64,000 nt of DNA from Daucus carota subsp. sativus (taxonomy: Eukaryota > Streptophyta > Magnoliopsida > Apiales > Apiaceae): positions 15,408,545-15,472,544 of the forward strand of contig NC_030386.2 of the NCBI RefSeq assembly GCF_001625215.2, read 5' to 3'. This document shows positions 11,086-22,572 of this stretch, in pieces (positions within the stretch are counted from its first letter, which is position 1; every line of letters starts with the position of its first letter). Under the pieces are notes generated by a model, which was not told where the DNA came from, did not search any database, and saw nothing but the letters and a program-made list of their open reading frames with translations. The translations under genes and the position numbers were made by a program.

Positions 11086-11474
11086 TTACTTCTTCCGTCA
11101 AGGTACAATCACTCTGTTCCTTTCCTATATTTGTCCAGCTGAAATAAAAGACACGTTAATAGTATTTCCGTCGGCTATTTCTTAAAATATCTTTCTCCCT
11201 CCCTCTAAAGATATATTCGCACACTAAACGAGTGCTAGATTATTATCGATCGCACGTGGGGCGAAGTGATACACGTTGTTAAGGTTAAGCATGGAAACTG
11301 GAAAGATACGGAAATATTTGTGGGAGGAGCCATGCAATGCATCTGTCGGGAAAGGAGCTGAGGTCATTGAATAGGTCATTAATCAATCATACCCCAAACA
11401 TTTTAAATCAAAATTAGTCGACAAAAGTGTCTGAAAATAAATTCGATTTGATATTTCATAAATAAAATGATTTA

Positions 11475-11836
11475 GAGCCTGTTTGGTTGAGCTACTTAAC
11501 TACTTAACGTGACTTATTTGATAAGCTGAGAGTTTAAAATATTTGTTTAGACAATTTTGACTTATCAATGACTTATGAGTTATTAAAAATATAATAATAG
11601 ATATAAAAATGGTTTATGAGTAATTTATGACTTAAGGAGTAATTATTATCAAAAAAAAAGTTTAAAAATAATTAGTCACTGAAAAAAATACCTCAAACTA
11701 ACTTTTGGCTTTAATTCAACTTCTGGTATATTTCTGACTTTAAACTGACTTCTGACTTATTACACAAACAAACATTTTTCAGCTTAAAATCAGAGATGAC
11801 TTAAAATCCAGATTTTAATCCCAGACAAACAGGCTC
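11475..11836. mobile_element. MITE with GAGCCTGTTTG ends
   Basis: It starts GAGCCTGTTTG and ends with the inverse CAAACAGGCTC. Internal halves are partly complementary (ACTTATGAG-type and CTGACTTAT-type stretches). The target duplication is not clear, so hAT and PIF/Harbinger assignments both remain possible. Confidence 0.7.
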
Positions 11837-12204
11837 CTAAGTCCTAGACAACTCAATTCATCATACATCCGGCAAAAATGTGAAATTCATTTTGAGAGAT
11901 AATTTTATCGACAAAATTGTTTAAAAGTAAATTCGATTTGATATTTGTAATCGGCTCTTCTCATCTCGCATCTCGTTAAAATATAAAATAATTTGCAATT
12001 ATAAATTCTGTTTTATCTAAATTCTAATTCGGAACATCAACAAAATATTTTCCAAGCGCTCGGACTTCCTTTATCTTGGTAAATTTTCCTAGACTTATAA
12101 TTGAGTAGCTGTGCTAATTTTTGGCATACAGAATAATTTAAAACATAACAGTGATTAGTATAAATACCATCTTTAGAAGTTAACCGTATTCACAATGAAT
12201 TGAT

Positions 12205-12480
12205 TTTTTTTTGACAAATCATTGGTTTTATTAACGGAAATCACTGATCGGAACTCAGCCAAGACAAACCCCCGAACTGTCAACTACAATATGATTGTGA
12301 AACAAAGAACGAGCTAAACAAATAGCCGTTTTGTTTTTCGGATTGCTTAACGTATAGAATATTCAAATTCTTAAATCTAAAAAATATTATAATAACATAT
12401 CGAGCAATCCAACCTACATCATCTACGAAACTAATAGCATCGCAATTGACCTTCACATACATATCATCTGTAGCCCGATG
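12205..12480 (-). pseudogene. Possible 3' end of a LINE (RNase H remnant and poly(A))
   Basis: On the minus strand a short frame reads MYVKVNCDAISFVDDVGW, resembling the start of the RNase H domain at the C-terminus of plant LINE polyproteins (KVNCDA). It is followed by a segment with ARSLFHNHIV in another frame, then non-coding DNA and an A-run at about 12205-12215 like a LINE tail. The similarity is short and the frame is broken. This is a tentative call. Confidence 0.35.
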
Positions 12481-13255
12481 TTAAGAAATATCAGTTATAT
12501 CAACTGATATTGGAGCAACAAAAGCCTCCAAAATATGAACAATTTTTGTTGTGAAAGGTGAGTTCTTGCGGTATCACCACCGTCCAAGAATCGATGCGAG
12601 TCTTACAGATCACCCAAAATATTATATGAATCCTTTTAAAAAAAGCTTCCGACAATCGTACGAAAACACACACAAAACTCAAAACATAACATACTAACAT
12701 CCCAAAAATATGAGCACGAATAACAACCTTGATAACAAGATACTCAACAAGATCTCACGGATCTTGGTTTTATTGAAAATTTGAAATATAAAAGAGAGAA
12801 TGAAGGAGCGAAGATGGCTTAACCGATGAAGGGATGAAGGTTTAGAAGATGGAGAGGTGACGGCTTAAACCTTAATTACCACAGTCGACTCTCAAAACAG
12901 AGAAGGCGGAAGAAAACTTTACCGTTTTAATTCGGGATGAAATGATCTTAATTTAAAAGGATTTCCAAAAATTTCGTATTGGAATTGGTTATGCAAACTA
13001 TAAAGAGTAATGCCACAGTATAATAAATTTTGTGATCAAATTTTTTCGCGAATGACATGACGGACAAATGACTTGATTGATTGATAGTTGATGTGCTTAC
13101 ATGATTTCATTATTATTGATACGACTCAGATCAATCATATAACTAATCAGATTTGAAAAAAAAATCCAAAACACTTTTTCAACTATAAATATCTCCGAGC
13201 TCACATCACATGAATTAAGTTAATTTTAATTTGTCATTCTACCGTCTTATCTCCG
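12481..13255. other. Intergenic DNA without recognised features
   Basis: I see no gene, RNA or clear transposon ends. The minus strand at 12500-12780 could be the upstream part of the LINE-like remnant, but no conserved residues are visible. Confidence 0.5.
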
Positions 13256-13499
13256 AATATTATGTTCCGTCTTATTTCACGTTACTCTTTTAAAACAACT
13301 TTAGCGAAGAAAAAAGCGGATGCTGAAAACGAACCGAAAACGATGAAGGGATAAGAAGGAAATTAAAGCGAGTGGTTGAATGAAAATTTGAGAATGAAGA
13401 ATTAGGGAGATGGCGAGATACATGTTTTATTTAAGGATGACTCGTCAGTGTAGTAGCGTACCCGGTCATGTTCAGCTGAGAAAGGTTAATTATCTATCA
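13256..13499 (+). repeat. Duplicated upstream DNA of TSB copy 1, distal part
   Basis: This stretch aligns with 33130-33370 upstream of TSB copy 2 (shared CAACTTTAGCGAAGAAAA and AAGGATGACTCGTCAGTG) and partly with 57560-57640. It belongs to the duplicated TSB block and is separated from the gene by the transposon at 13500-15055. A short frame at 13410-13613 is not conserved in the other copies and is not called as a gene. Confidence 0.75.
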
Positions 13500-15055
13500 G
13501 GGCTCCCTTACATTTCTAACCAGCTTCAACGTAAAGTTTTCAAAACTAACCTCAACTTTTCAAAACTAACCAGCCTAATTCAAAAGAAGTCGGGCGACCC
13601 AAAGGGGAAGTAAAAAGCTAAGAGGTCGCCCCTTCCCTGGGCGACCTGTGCTGTAAGGTGGGGGAGCTTACGTTAGGTATATTTCTTTCACTTTGTTGTC
13701 TTCAGAACTACTTTTGATATATTTTGTGCAACTTTCTTGATTCATTTTATCATTATTTGCTGCTTCTTGTGCTTAATCTTTACTTCCTAGCAAAATCTTG
13801 GCATATGAGTTGTTTTTAACTAGTGTGAAATCTGATTGTGATGATATTTGAATATTTAATATAATTCGAATATTTAATATTTGTAAATATTAAATAATAA
13901 TATTTGTAAAAAAAGAATTCGAATATTTTCAAATTCAGATTATAGCAATAATATTTGTAAATTCTGATTTTAACAATAATATTTGTAAATTCCGATTATA
14001 ACAATATTATTTTACAAATATTTTCTCTTTTATTATGTAGAAAGACTAAGCAGATTTTTGTTTGTTAATTTAGATTATTACTCTTTTATTATTTTTAATA
14101 TATTATTCTTTTGGATTATTATTTTTATTAATTCCGATTATTACATTTATTATTTTAAAATATTTTCATTTCTATTTGTTTTATAAATTCCACTATATTT
14201 CTAAAAAATTCCGATTATTGCTTATATTATTTTACAAATATTAAATATTCGAATTATATATACAAATAGGGTAAACATAATAAACAAAATTGAAAAAATA
14301 ATATTTGTAAAAAAAAGAAAATATTTGTAAAATAATATTGTTATAATCAGAATATGCAAAATTATTGTTATGATCGGAATTTACAAATATTATTACTATA
14401 ATCGGAATTTAAAAATATTTGAATTCTTTTTCTACAAATATTATTGTTTAATATTTAAAAATATTAAATATTCAAATTATATTTACATATAGGGTAAAAA
14501 TAATAATAAATGAAATCGATAAAAAAGAGAAATCCGGTTATATTTGTAAAAAAAATATTGTTATAATCGAAATTTCAAATATTATTGTTATAATCGGAAT
14601 TTACAAATATTATTGTTATTAATTTACAAATATTTGTAAAACAATATAAGTAATAATCGGAATTTTTTAAAAATAGTCGAATTTAACGAAAAATAGAAAT
14701 GAAAATATTTTTAAAATAAAAAAAGTAATACTCAGAATTAATAAAAATAATAATAAAAAAGAATAAAATATTAAAAATAATAGAAAATTAGTAAAAGGAA
14801 TAATAGAAAACAAACCAGTGATAGAATGAGCTCAGTAGTGTATGTGTAAGGGTCGCCCGTGTCAGTGGCGACCCTAACCCTCATTCATAAAGAGCACGGG
14901 TCGCCTGTGCCAGTGGCGATCCACCCTTCTCTTCCCAATCAATTGGGGTCGCCCGACTTCTTTAGAATTAGGCTGGTTAGTCTTGAAAAGTTGAACGTTG
15001 ACTGGTTAGTTTTGAAAACTTTACGTTCAAACTGGTTAGTTTCGTGAGGGAGCCC
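13500..15055. mobile_element. Long-TIR DNA transposon (MULE-like), non-autonomous
   Basis: The ends GGGCTCCCTTAC and GTGAGGGAGCCC begin inverted repeats of about 115-170 bp that share AACTAACCAG, ACGTAAAGTTTTCAAAACT and AAGAAGTCGGGCGACCC. ATCTATCA(G) is duplicated at 13492-13500 and 15056-15064, giving 8 or 9 bp depending on whether one G belongs to the element. Nine bp with long TIRs would be Mutator-like; 8 bp would be hAT-like. The TIRs contain several GGTCGCC-type subrepeats. The interior is very AT-rich with repeated ATATTTGTAAA stretches and no transposase. TSB copy 2 has the uninterrupted site at about 33354-33390. Confidence 0.88.
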
Positions 15056-16116
15056 ATCTATCAGACGCTGACTATACTTGTTCAGAGGGGCCCTGCATCA
15101 CTTTATGCCTCTTTCATACTTTTAACTTTTAAGAAAGAGACCCAAGTCGCTAAATAGGTCAATCGATCTAAATACATCCGCTGGTATCTTAAAAAAGAAC
15201 ATAATCAGTTCAAAATAACATTGGCCGGTTGTTTTAAGTGTTTTACTATAGGACCACTGAAATAGAGGGAGCCTAACTTAACTCCAAAATTTAAGTTTCA
15301 CTAATATTGCATCCTTGGAAATTATTGAAATCATGTATTTACTATGAATAGATTTCAAATAATTATGAAAAAGTTATATTTAGATATTTTAGTCCGGAGT
15401 AAATTTCAGAGTTATGAGCAAAATTTACACCAATTTTCAGAATGTTGGCTAGAGTTTTAAATTCTTAAAAAGGTGGCCAAACTTTGGCTCCGCTATTTAA
15501 AAATGTGGCTCCGTTAAATGTCACTTAACGGGAGCCACACTTTTAAAAAATGGAGCAAAGTTTAGCACAGTTTTGAGAATTTGGAACTCATTTTTCCGTT
15601 TCGTTAGTAATATTTAACGGAGCCACACTTTTAAAAAGCGGAGCCAAAATTTGACCTTTGTGAGAATTTAAAACACTGACCAACGTTTTGAAAATTGGTA
15701 TAAATTTTAGTCGAAGTTTACTGTTTTAGTCACTGATCTTTAAAATTAGACTCCGCCAACCTTACACTACAAACATCATACTCTAGTATCAGAAAATGAT
15801 CTATCACTATTAATGAGAGCTTTTGATCGGCCCGTCATCTTGGACAATTGGATATACTTATCCTTTATGAACACAAAATGAACACAAAACTATAATCGGC
15901 TAACATATTCTATGTCAATTATAAATTTTAACCAATAGAGGAGTACTCAAAATATTTGATCCCAGCTCTTAAATCAGCGATAATGACCGGTGAAAATGTT
16001 CCCTACCAGCTCCGAGAATATTCGATGAAAGAATATAACGTGTTACACATTTCGTCTACACTGAGTCTATTTAAGTGGTGTCACAAGAAGAAATAAAAAT
16101 ATCAAACTATTTAAAC
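15056..16116 (+). promoter_or_regulatory. Proximal upstream region of the intact TSB gene
   Basis: This region joins the duplicated block (15060-15290 aligns with 33365-33470 and 52670-52830) to the TSB start codon. It contains a foldback insertion at 15391-15755. The last 130 bp are conserved in all three TSB copies (ATTTCGTCTACACTGAGTCTATT). A weak TATA-like run TATTTAAG lies at about 16067-16074, about 45 bp before the ATG. No experimental transcription start is known. Confidence 0.5.
15391..15755. mobile_element. Foldback MITE-like inverted repeat
   Basis: The left arm (AATTTACACCAATTTTCAG, then GTTGGC, then TTTTAAATTCT) is matched by an inverted right arm (TTTGAAAATTGGTATAAATTTT). Inner copies of GGAGCCACACTTTTAAAAA are also inverted. 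Arms are over 100 bp, close to the whole element. It appears absent from the equivalent place in TSB copy 3. Confidence 0.7.
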
Positions 16117-18410
16117 ATGGCATTCTCCTCCACATCCCCAGCATGCAGAATGCAAACCCCTTCCTCTGCAGCTCATCCCGAATCTCGTCGAACTTCGCTA
16201 TTCATGGTGCGGTCTGCACTGTCGACCAGAGCCTCTTCCATTTCTTGCGTTCTTACAGTCAAACCACAACAAAAGGGAGAGGAGAAGAGGACTGTTAATG
16301 GTCGCGGTTGGGACATTCTTCAAAGGCCTGACTCGTTTGGTCGGTTTGGAAAGTTCGGAGGGAGGTATGTGCCAGAAACTGTTATGTTTGCGCTCGCTGA
16401 GCTTGAGTTGGCCTTCAATGCGCTTTCCTCTGACCACGACTTTCAGGTTTCTGGATACTCTGCCAACATTTGTTTTTGATAATTAAATACGGTCACACAC
16501 GTGATATTTGATAAGATTTAAAACGCTCGACCTGTTTTCTCTGGCACATATTTTTTATAATTAAATATAGTCACGCACCTAATTGGACAAGATTCAAAAC
16601 GGACGACCTCTGTTAAGCGGAACGAGGGTATTACAATATGACCATTGCAGAGATACTTCACGTCTGACAACCTTGTTACTCTGATTAAAATTTATCCGTT
16701 ATTGTATCAACAATTTATATTTCCAGTTTTTGTATGAACGTTAAAACAAGCTTATGTATATATCATGGGACTTACGCACATCTTTGTTTAAAAATTTATG
16801 CAGAAAGACTTAGATGGCCTGTTGAAAGATTATGTTGGTCGAGAGAGCCCACTTTACTTTGCAGAACGACTAAGTGAGCACTACAAACGTCCGAACGGGG
16901 AGGGACCACTCATCTACCTCAAGAGGGAGGATCTGAATCATACAGGGGCACATAAGATCAATAATGCTGTAGCACAAGCGTTGCTCGCTAGACGATTGGG
17001 GAAAGAACGCATCATAGCTGAAACGGGGGCTGGTCAGCATGGTGTTGCCACTGCCACTGTATGTGCGCGGTTTGGCTTGCAATGTGTTATCTACATGGGT
17101 GCTCAAGATATCCAAAGGCAATCACTCAATGTCTTGAAAATGAAACTTCTTGGTGCAGAGGTACTATTCATATGTCAACTTCTATCGTTTCTGATCTCCA
17201 TTCTCCTCCGCGCAAGGAAAATGTTTGGTGTACAAAATTGTGTACATAATGACATGTGGTGGATTTTAATTGTAATGACCACCTGTATTCACATCAACAA
17301 TCCGAGTTAAAACATTCTACATCGTTGCCATGTCATTATGTACAAATTTCTGTATATAATTCTGTACACCTAGCACTACTCAACTCTTTTATAGGCATGA
17401 CAAATCGGATAGTTACGCAGATTGCTTTCTAAACCATAAGATTAAACACTGGCTGATGCATGTATTTATCAATTCTGACCGGAAGTGTTTGCTTCTATTG
17501 TCAAATTTTACATGGTAAAGGTAAGAGCAGTTAATTCCGGGACAGCCACATTGAAGGATGCTACATCAGAAGCGATAAGGGACTGGGTGACTAATGTGGA
17601 AACAACCTATTACATAATGGGATCTGTGGGAGGGCCCCATCCCTGTCCAATGATGGTACGCGAGTTTCACTCTGTAATTGGTAAAGAAACAAGGAGACAG
17701 GCCTATGAGAAATGGGGTGGAAAGCCAGATGTGCTAGTTGCCTGCGTTGGTGGTGGTTCCAATGCCATGGGACTCTTTCACGAATTCGTTAAAGATGAAG
17801 ATGTAAGGCTGATTGGCGTGGAGGCTGCAGGATTCGGCCTAGACAGCGGAAAGCATTCTGCTAGCTTAGCAAAAGGAGAGATCGGTGTGGTTCATGGAAC
17901 AATGAGCTATCTATTACAGAACTATGATGGGCAGATAACAGAGCCTTATTCGATCAGTGCAGGGTAAACAACTAAAAATAGGCTTCTGCTAAATTTTTTT
18001 GCAAGTTAACTACTTCCCTCAAACTTTACATAACAAGAAGATCACTTCTTATGCTTGATATAGTCTGGACTACCCCGGAGTTGGACCCGAGCACAGCTTC
18101 CTAAAAGACATCGGACGTGCTGAATATTATAGCATCACCGATGAAGAGGCTCTCCAAGGTATCTGATTCCATCTTAAAATTTACTTTCGTGAGCATCTGA
18201 CACATGTTGCTGAAATACTCGTTGGTTATGATAGCTTTTACAAGATTATCGCGACTGGAGGGGATAATTCCAGCACTGGAGACATCGCATGCACTCGGGT
18301 ATTTAGAGAACTTGTGCCCAACCCTGCCAAATGGGACAAAGGTTGTGCTTAATTGCAGCGGCAGAGGAGATAAAGATATTCAAACAGTTATTAAGTATTT
18401 AGAACACTAA
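16117..18410 (+). CDS. TSB: Tryptophan synthase beta subunit, plastid (intact copy 1)
   Basis: The product is the PLP enzyme that joins indole and serine to make tryptophan in the plastid, with the alpha subunit. Exons are 16117-16446, 16804-17160, 17521-17963, 18064-18158 and 18235-18410. All introns are GT-AG and the frame is continuous: 1401 nt, 466 aa, the usual length for plant TSB. The first 60 or so residues are Ser/Arg-rich with few acids, as in a chloroplast transit peptide. The mature part has [13 protein letters not shown], the PLP lysine in [23 protein letters not shown], the phosphate-binding loop GGGSNAMG and the C-terminal SGRGDKD. The ATG at 16117 is preferred over the in-frame 16075 because copies 2 and 3 start at the equivalent place. 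It is the only TSB copy here able to give a complete enzyme. Confidence 0.95.
17227..17370. mobile_element. Small MITE in intron 2 of TSB copy 1
   Basis: The ends GGTGTACAAAATTGTGTACA and an inverted TGTACACC end form a foldback of 144 bp, both arms carrying GTACATAATGACATG. The corresponding intron of copies 2 and 3 lacks it. The splice sites are not affected. Confidence 0.75.
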
Positions 18411-18882
18411 TACTACTGTGTAGTTACCTATGCTATTTGATACTGTGTGCATGTATGATGTATCCAAAGAGTTTAACACAACTTCATTATCTCTGTCCAA
18501 TTTCAGATAGTGTGCAGGTGCTTTTGCATAAATGAAACAGAAATGTGTTGATGAATGATAGATATCACAGTAAAGACAGTTTACTCTTTGTTTAGTTGAC
18601 CACTTGACCTTGTGTACTTCGAATTTCAGAACAGACTAACTCTTTATATTGTATTTGGTATGATAATGAATGGATTCACAAAGCGGAGAGTTTGAACTCT
18701 CGTTAAGGATAATAAGAATGCAATGGTGGAAAAAATGAAATTACTATACCTTTAATTAAATTGTAATTCAAACTTCATTTCATTTACTATACTAAGGTGA
18801 TTTTTAGACGAAATTTTAAGCCAATTATTAAACAATTCTGTTACTCTATATTTAAACTTTTAGATGGACTTTTTATATTTAA
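18411..18882 (+). other. 3' flank of TSB copy 1
   Basis: It has the 3' UTR and flank, shared with the flank of TSB copy 3 at 55137-55285 and 56569-57016 (GATAGATATCACA, GAACTCTCGTTA, AAGCCAATTATTAAACAA). No other gene is seen. Confidence 0.7.
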
Positions 18883-19355
18883 CTAGCTTTTTTGCCTACG
18901 CTCCGCGCACGGGTGTCTTGATATTGTAGTTGTTTTTTCGTGGCATTGTGAAATAATTTTATGATTATAACAGAAAATCAAACCATCAAATAATTCCAAA
19001 TTAAAATATAAATTAAATTAAATAAAATGCCATCTAAAATCAACAGTCTGGATGAAAAGCTCGTAGTCTATAAATGATTTGAGCATAATCTCAAATACTT
19101 TATTACATTATTGTTTCATAAAAATCTAAATAAATATTGTAGTACGATTATTCAGCTGTCTTGAAGATGTTATAATCAGAGATCTAGCAGTGATACATAT
19201 TTATCATGATTAAGCCTAGAACGACATAAAACATTTATGAATTATACTCGTATTGTTTTGAAGTGAAATATACAATTATATGATTCCATGTGAATAATGA
19301 GAAAATTTAAAAAAAATATCTATGTCTCATGCTATATTCGTGATTACAACCATTC

Positions 19356-20363
19356 CTACAAACACGTGGACGTTTTCATAGCAGATTGGCAAACGGAAGG
19401 ATTGAACAATAAAAGTATTTTTAACAAACGGAGAATTATGTCATTCTTACCTGTGTGATTCCGCACGATAACACTTGACATGATTAATATGATCGGTTGT
19501 TCCAACAAATCTTGGTATATAGGATTCACATCATTCGTCAAATCTCCCCATAGATGCACACGTAATGATTGACTTGTACACGGGTATAACAACTTGTTTT
19601 AGTCGTTAAATCAATTATTAATACAACTGTAGAGGAATTATAGCATTAATATGGGTAATAAGCGGATACATACAATCCATCGCCCAGACTCATTCTAATC
19701 AAACGAACATTCCCACGTGGTGTGATGATAATCTTCAGAGGTTGAATGTTCTCAACAATTCCTATAACATCTGCATAAAATTTGATCACATGTTAGAAAG
19801 GATTCTTTAAATTGTCAAAACTTAAATCTACGATAGTCTCACCCATGGGAAATGTCTGATCACTATTGTCTTTCTTAACACGATGAATTAATTATCTACT
19901 CCATCTGCAAAAAATCAAATTTGTACCTTGGTATATCACACTAAGAGTCGCTAGACAGGCTGACAGTGGTCTGCATACAGAAGACCACGGCCCGACTGAT
20001 CGAGTTGGCCTGAATCTCCCAGATGCCATTCTCATGTAAAACGTTGAAAATTCATATATGTTTCCTACTGTAATGTAATTATCGAACAGGTTCAATATCT
20101 CAGCCTTGACATATGCATGAACATCTGTACTCTCTAGTAAAGAAGACAAATATTTGTGGTAATATATTATACATGGTGTGTTAAGCCTGAAACAAAAGTT
20201 ATATCATGTACATGTTCGAGTGTCTAACCTGATTGTCGATCATGATTAGGTTATAACCAGCAATATTCCCATCAATTGATGTCCTAGGCAAAATTCTTGA
20301 TAATTGGACCTGGATCCTCCAATCAGTTCTGTTAGTGTTCAAGGTTGATAGCAAGCTGAACAT
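19356..20363 (-). pseudogene. RPA70-like single-strand DNA-binding gene in the Helitron
   Basis: Minus-strand exons give successive OB-fold segments of the plant Helitron RPA family. Exon 1 (20363-20229) reads DWRIQVQLSRILP, the DUF223/RPA start. Exon 2 (about 20131-19927) has HAYVKAEILNLF and ITVGNIYEF. Exon 3 (about 19770-19674) has DVIGIVENIQPL. The last (from about 19592) has LRVHLWGD and IILIMSSVIVRNHTGKNDI. The first three join in frame with plausible GT-AG sites. The last junction does not join in frame with the sites I can see, and no C-terminal zinc domain follows. It is therefore probably a partial or decayed gene. Such proteins bind single-stranded DNA and may assist rolling-circle transposition; that role is inferred. 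Confidence 0.7.
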
Positions 20364-20755
20364 GGCTACAACAGTGCAATACAAACGATGTTAAATACTT
20401 TCACTCCAAGGAAGAGATAGATCGAGTTTATACTCGAGAAGTCCTTATATATAGCATAAGTAGCATGAGCTTATTAAAGGAAATTATCTTAGACATTATA
20501 TAATGAGTCATAAGACATGCTTAAATCGTTGCTAATTATAAGAATAATGCATATTTTATGGTAGAAGATTGATATCAATCCAAATAACTTTGCAATTATG
20601 TTACCAATATATTACGTGAGCATATCAATCTAAAAAATGTTTGTCTCAATCAGAAATCTTATCATAAAAAAAAATACCTCTGCTTAAATATTTTGGGCTT
20701 CTCTTCATTAAAAAGATATAATTTTAAGGTTATTACTAATCAGGCTTATATATTT

Positions 20756-21900
20756 CTATACTAATAAAGAAAATTATTCACGTAATTTTAAAAAGGAATT
20801 TATTGCACATAAACATTAATTTTTAAAGATAACACAGTTGTCAAATATAATTGCAGGTATTAATTATGCACTATTTTAGGAATTTACAGATATGTGATTG
20901 ATTCTTCTGATATTCTTAAATAAATAAGAGAAATTATTCACGTAATTTTAAAGGGTATTTAAAATTTTATATTAGATTAGACGAATAAAAAAAGTCTCAT
21001 TATTCTTCATTAAAAACACACAAATTTAATTATATTTTGTTCTTATCTTTATTAAAAAAAAACATAAGTTTAAGGTTATATTAATCAGGCTTCATATTTC
21101 CTTACTAATAATTTAAAGAGGAAATTATTGCACGTAACATTAAATATTAAAAGATAATAACACGGTTGTCAAATATAATTGCAGGTATTAATTATACACT
21201 ATTTTAAGAATTCAAAGATATGCAATTGATTCTTCTGATATGCTTAAATAAATTTGCACGTAACATTAAATATTAAAAGATAACATGGTTGTCAAGTATA
21301 ATTGCAGATATTAATTATGCACTATTTGTGCATTAAAATATATGTATTTGATTCTTCTGATATGCTGAAATACATAAGGAAAATTATTCACGTAATTTTA
21401 AAGGGTATTTAAAATTTTATATTAGCTTAGACGAATAAAAAAAGTCTCATTATTCTTCACTAAAAATACACAATTTTATTTATATCTTGGCCTTCTCTTC
21501 ATTAAAAAAACATAATTTTAAGGTTAAATTATTCTCGTAAATTTAAAGGGTATTTAAATTTTTATGTTAGGTTAGACGAATAGAAAAAGTCTCATTATTC
21601 TTCATTAAAAACACACAACTTTACTTATATTTTGGGTTTCTCTTCGTTAAAAAAAAATAATTTTAACGTTATTACTAATCAGGCTTAAATATTAAAAGAC
21701 TAATAATTTGAAGAGGAAATTATTGCACGTAACATTAAATATTAAAATACAACACGGTTGTCAAATATAATTGCAGGTATTAATTATGCACTATTTTAGG
21801 AATTCAAAGATATGTGATTGATTCTTCTGATATGCTTAAGTAAAAAAAGATATGTGATTGATTATTCTGACATGCTTAAATAAATAAGGGAAATTATAAT
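20756..21900. repeat. Degenerate tandem repeats in the Helitron
   Basis: Blocks with TTGTCAAATATAATTGCAG followed by GTATTAATTATGCACTATTTT recur near 20835, 21165, 21285 (degenerate) and 21750. Between them are repeated ATTATTCACGTAATTTTAAA and AAAAAGTCTCATTATTCTTC blocks. Unit length varies from about 120 to 470 bp. There are no coding signals. Confidence 0.75.
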
Positions 21901-22017
21901 GACATGACAAAATCTAAAATATGTGGCATTGAGCTGGACTTTTTTTGAAATATGTGGCATTGATGATGTGTCACTGTTCAGGATTTATAATATACATAGA
22001 TTTATAATATACATAGA

Positions 22018-22540
22018 TACTTCCAAATTTGATATTTTGTGGAATAAAATAACAAATGTAATTGTGTATAGTTATTGTATGAAGTACTTCTAAAATTTAA
22101 ATTGATTTTTATCTTTTTTAATATAATTAGTGTAAAACAACGTTTTTTTACTATTCTTGGGAAAATTTCTTCCCTTAATGAGATAAGCTCAAACTTATTA
22201 TATATATAGTAATTGAGGTTCACATGTTCCATGTTGTTTACGCGTAATATTTTGTCCGATTTCAGCTACCTTTACAAGCGTTAGAAAAAACTGTTACAGC
22301 CGCGCACGATCAATTAACTTTTTTGATACAAAAGGAAATTTAATGTTCATATACTTTAAACGAAGAACAACTTCTACTAGCGATCAGAAACATTTACTTC
22401 CTTTCATTTGCACTTCTGAAAATTTGTTGTACACTTTTATGTTAATCAGTCACGAGTATATGTACCCTAGTAAAAGAGTGGATAATGTGTGCTCAAAAAA
22501 TGTCCTAACTGAGGAGGATCTAAGTGACCATCTCCAATAG
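22018..22540 (+). repeat. First, diverged copy of the E2-upstream repeat unit
   Basis: It begins with TACTTCCAAATTTGATATT, continuous with the TSB 3' flank once the Helitron is removed. It then shows the usual unit landmarks GAGGTTCACATGTTC, AACTTCTACTAGCGATCAGA and CACTTCTGAAAATTTG. The second half of the unit is missing. Confidence 0.75.
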
Positions 22541-22572
22541 TCTTTTAAATCACTCTTCAAATATAATATAAA

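Larger units (their letters stand above)
18883..22017 (-). mobile_element. Helitron, minus strand, with RPA-like gene
   Basis: Read on the minus strand the element begins TCTATGTATATTATAAATC (22017 leftward) and ends GCAAAAAAGCTAG (at 18883), preceded by A and followed by T. A 5' TC, a 3' CTAG and insertion between A and T are Helitron hallmarks. The paralogous flank at about 57015-57030 has the uninterrupted sequence TATTTAATACTTC, which fixes both ends. A weak GC-rich hairpin (GCGCGGAGCG) precedes the 3' end. No Rep/helicase gene is visible, so it is non-autonomous, but it carries an RPA70-like gene, a common passenger of plant Helitrons. Confidence 0.88.

Noticed and set aside
12500..12700. 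Minus-strand frame of 66 codons as a small gene.
   Set aside because: No conserved motif, poor codon pattern, and it probably belongs to the LINE-like remnant or is chance.
16075..16116. Upstream in-frame ATG at 16075 as the start of TSB.
   Set aside because: It is not conserved in copies 2 and 3, and the ATG at 16117 begins a typical transit peptide.
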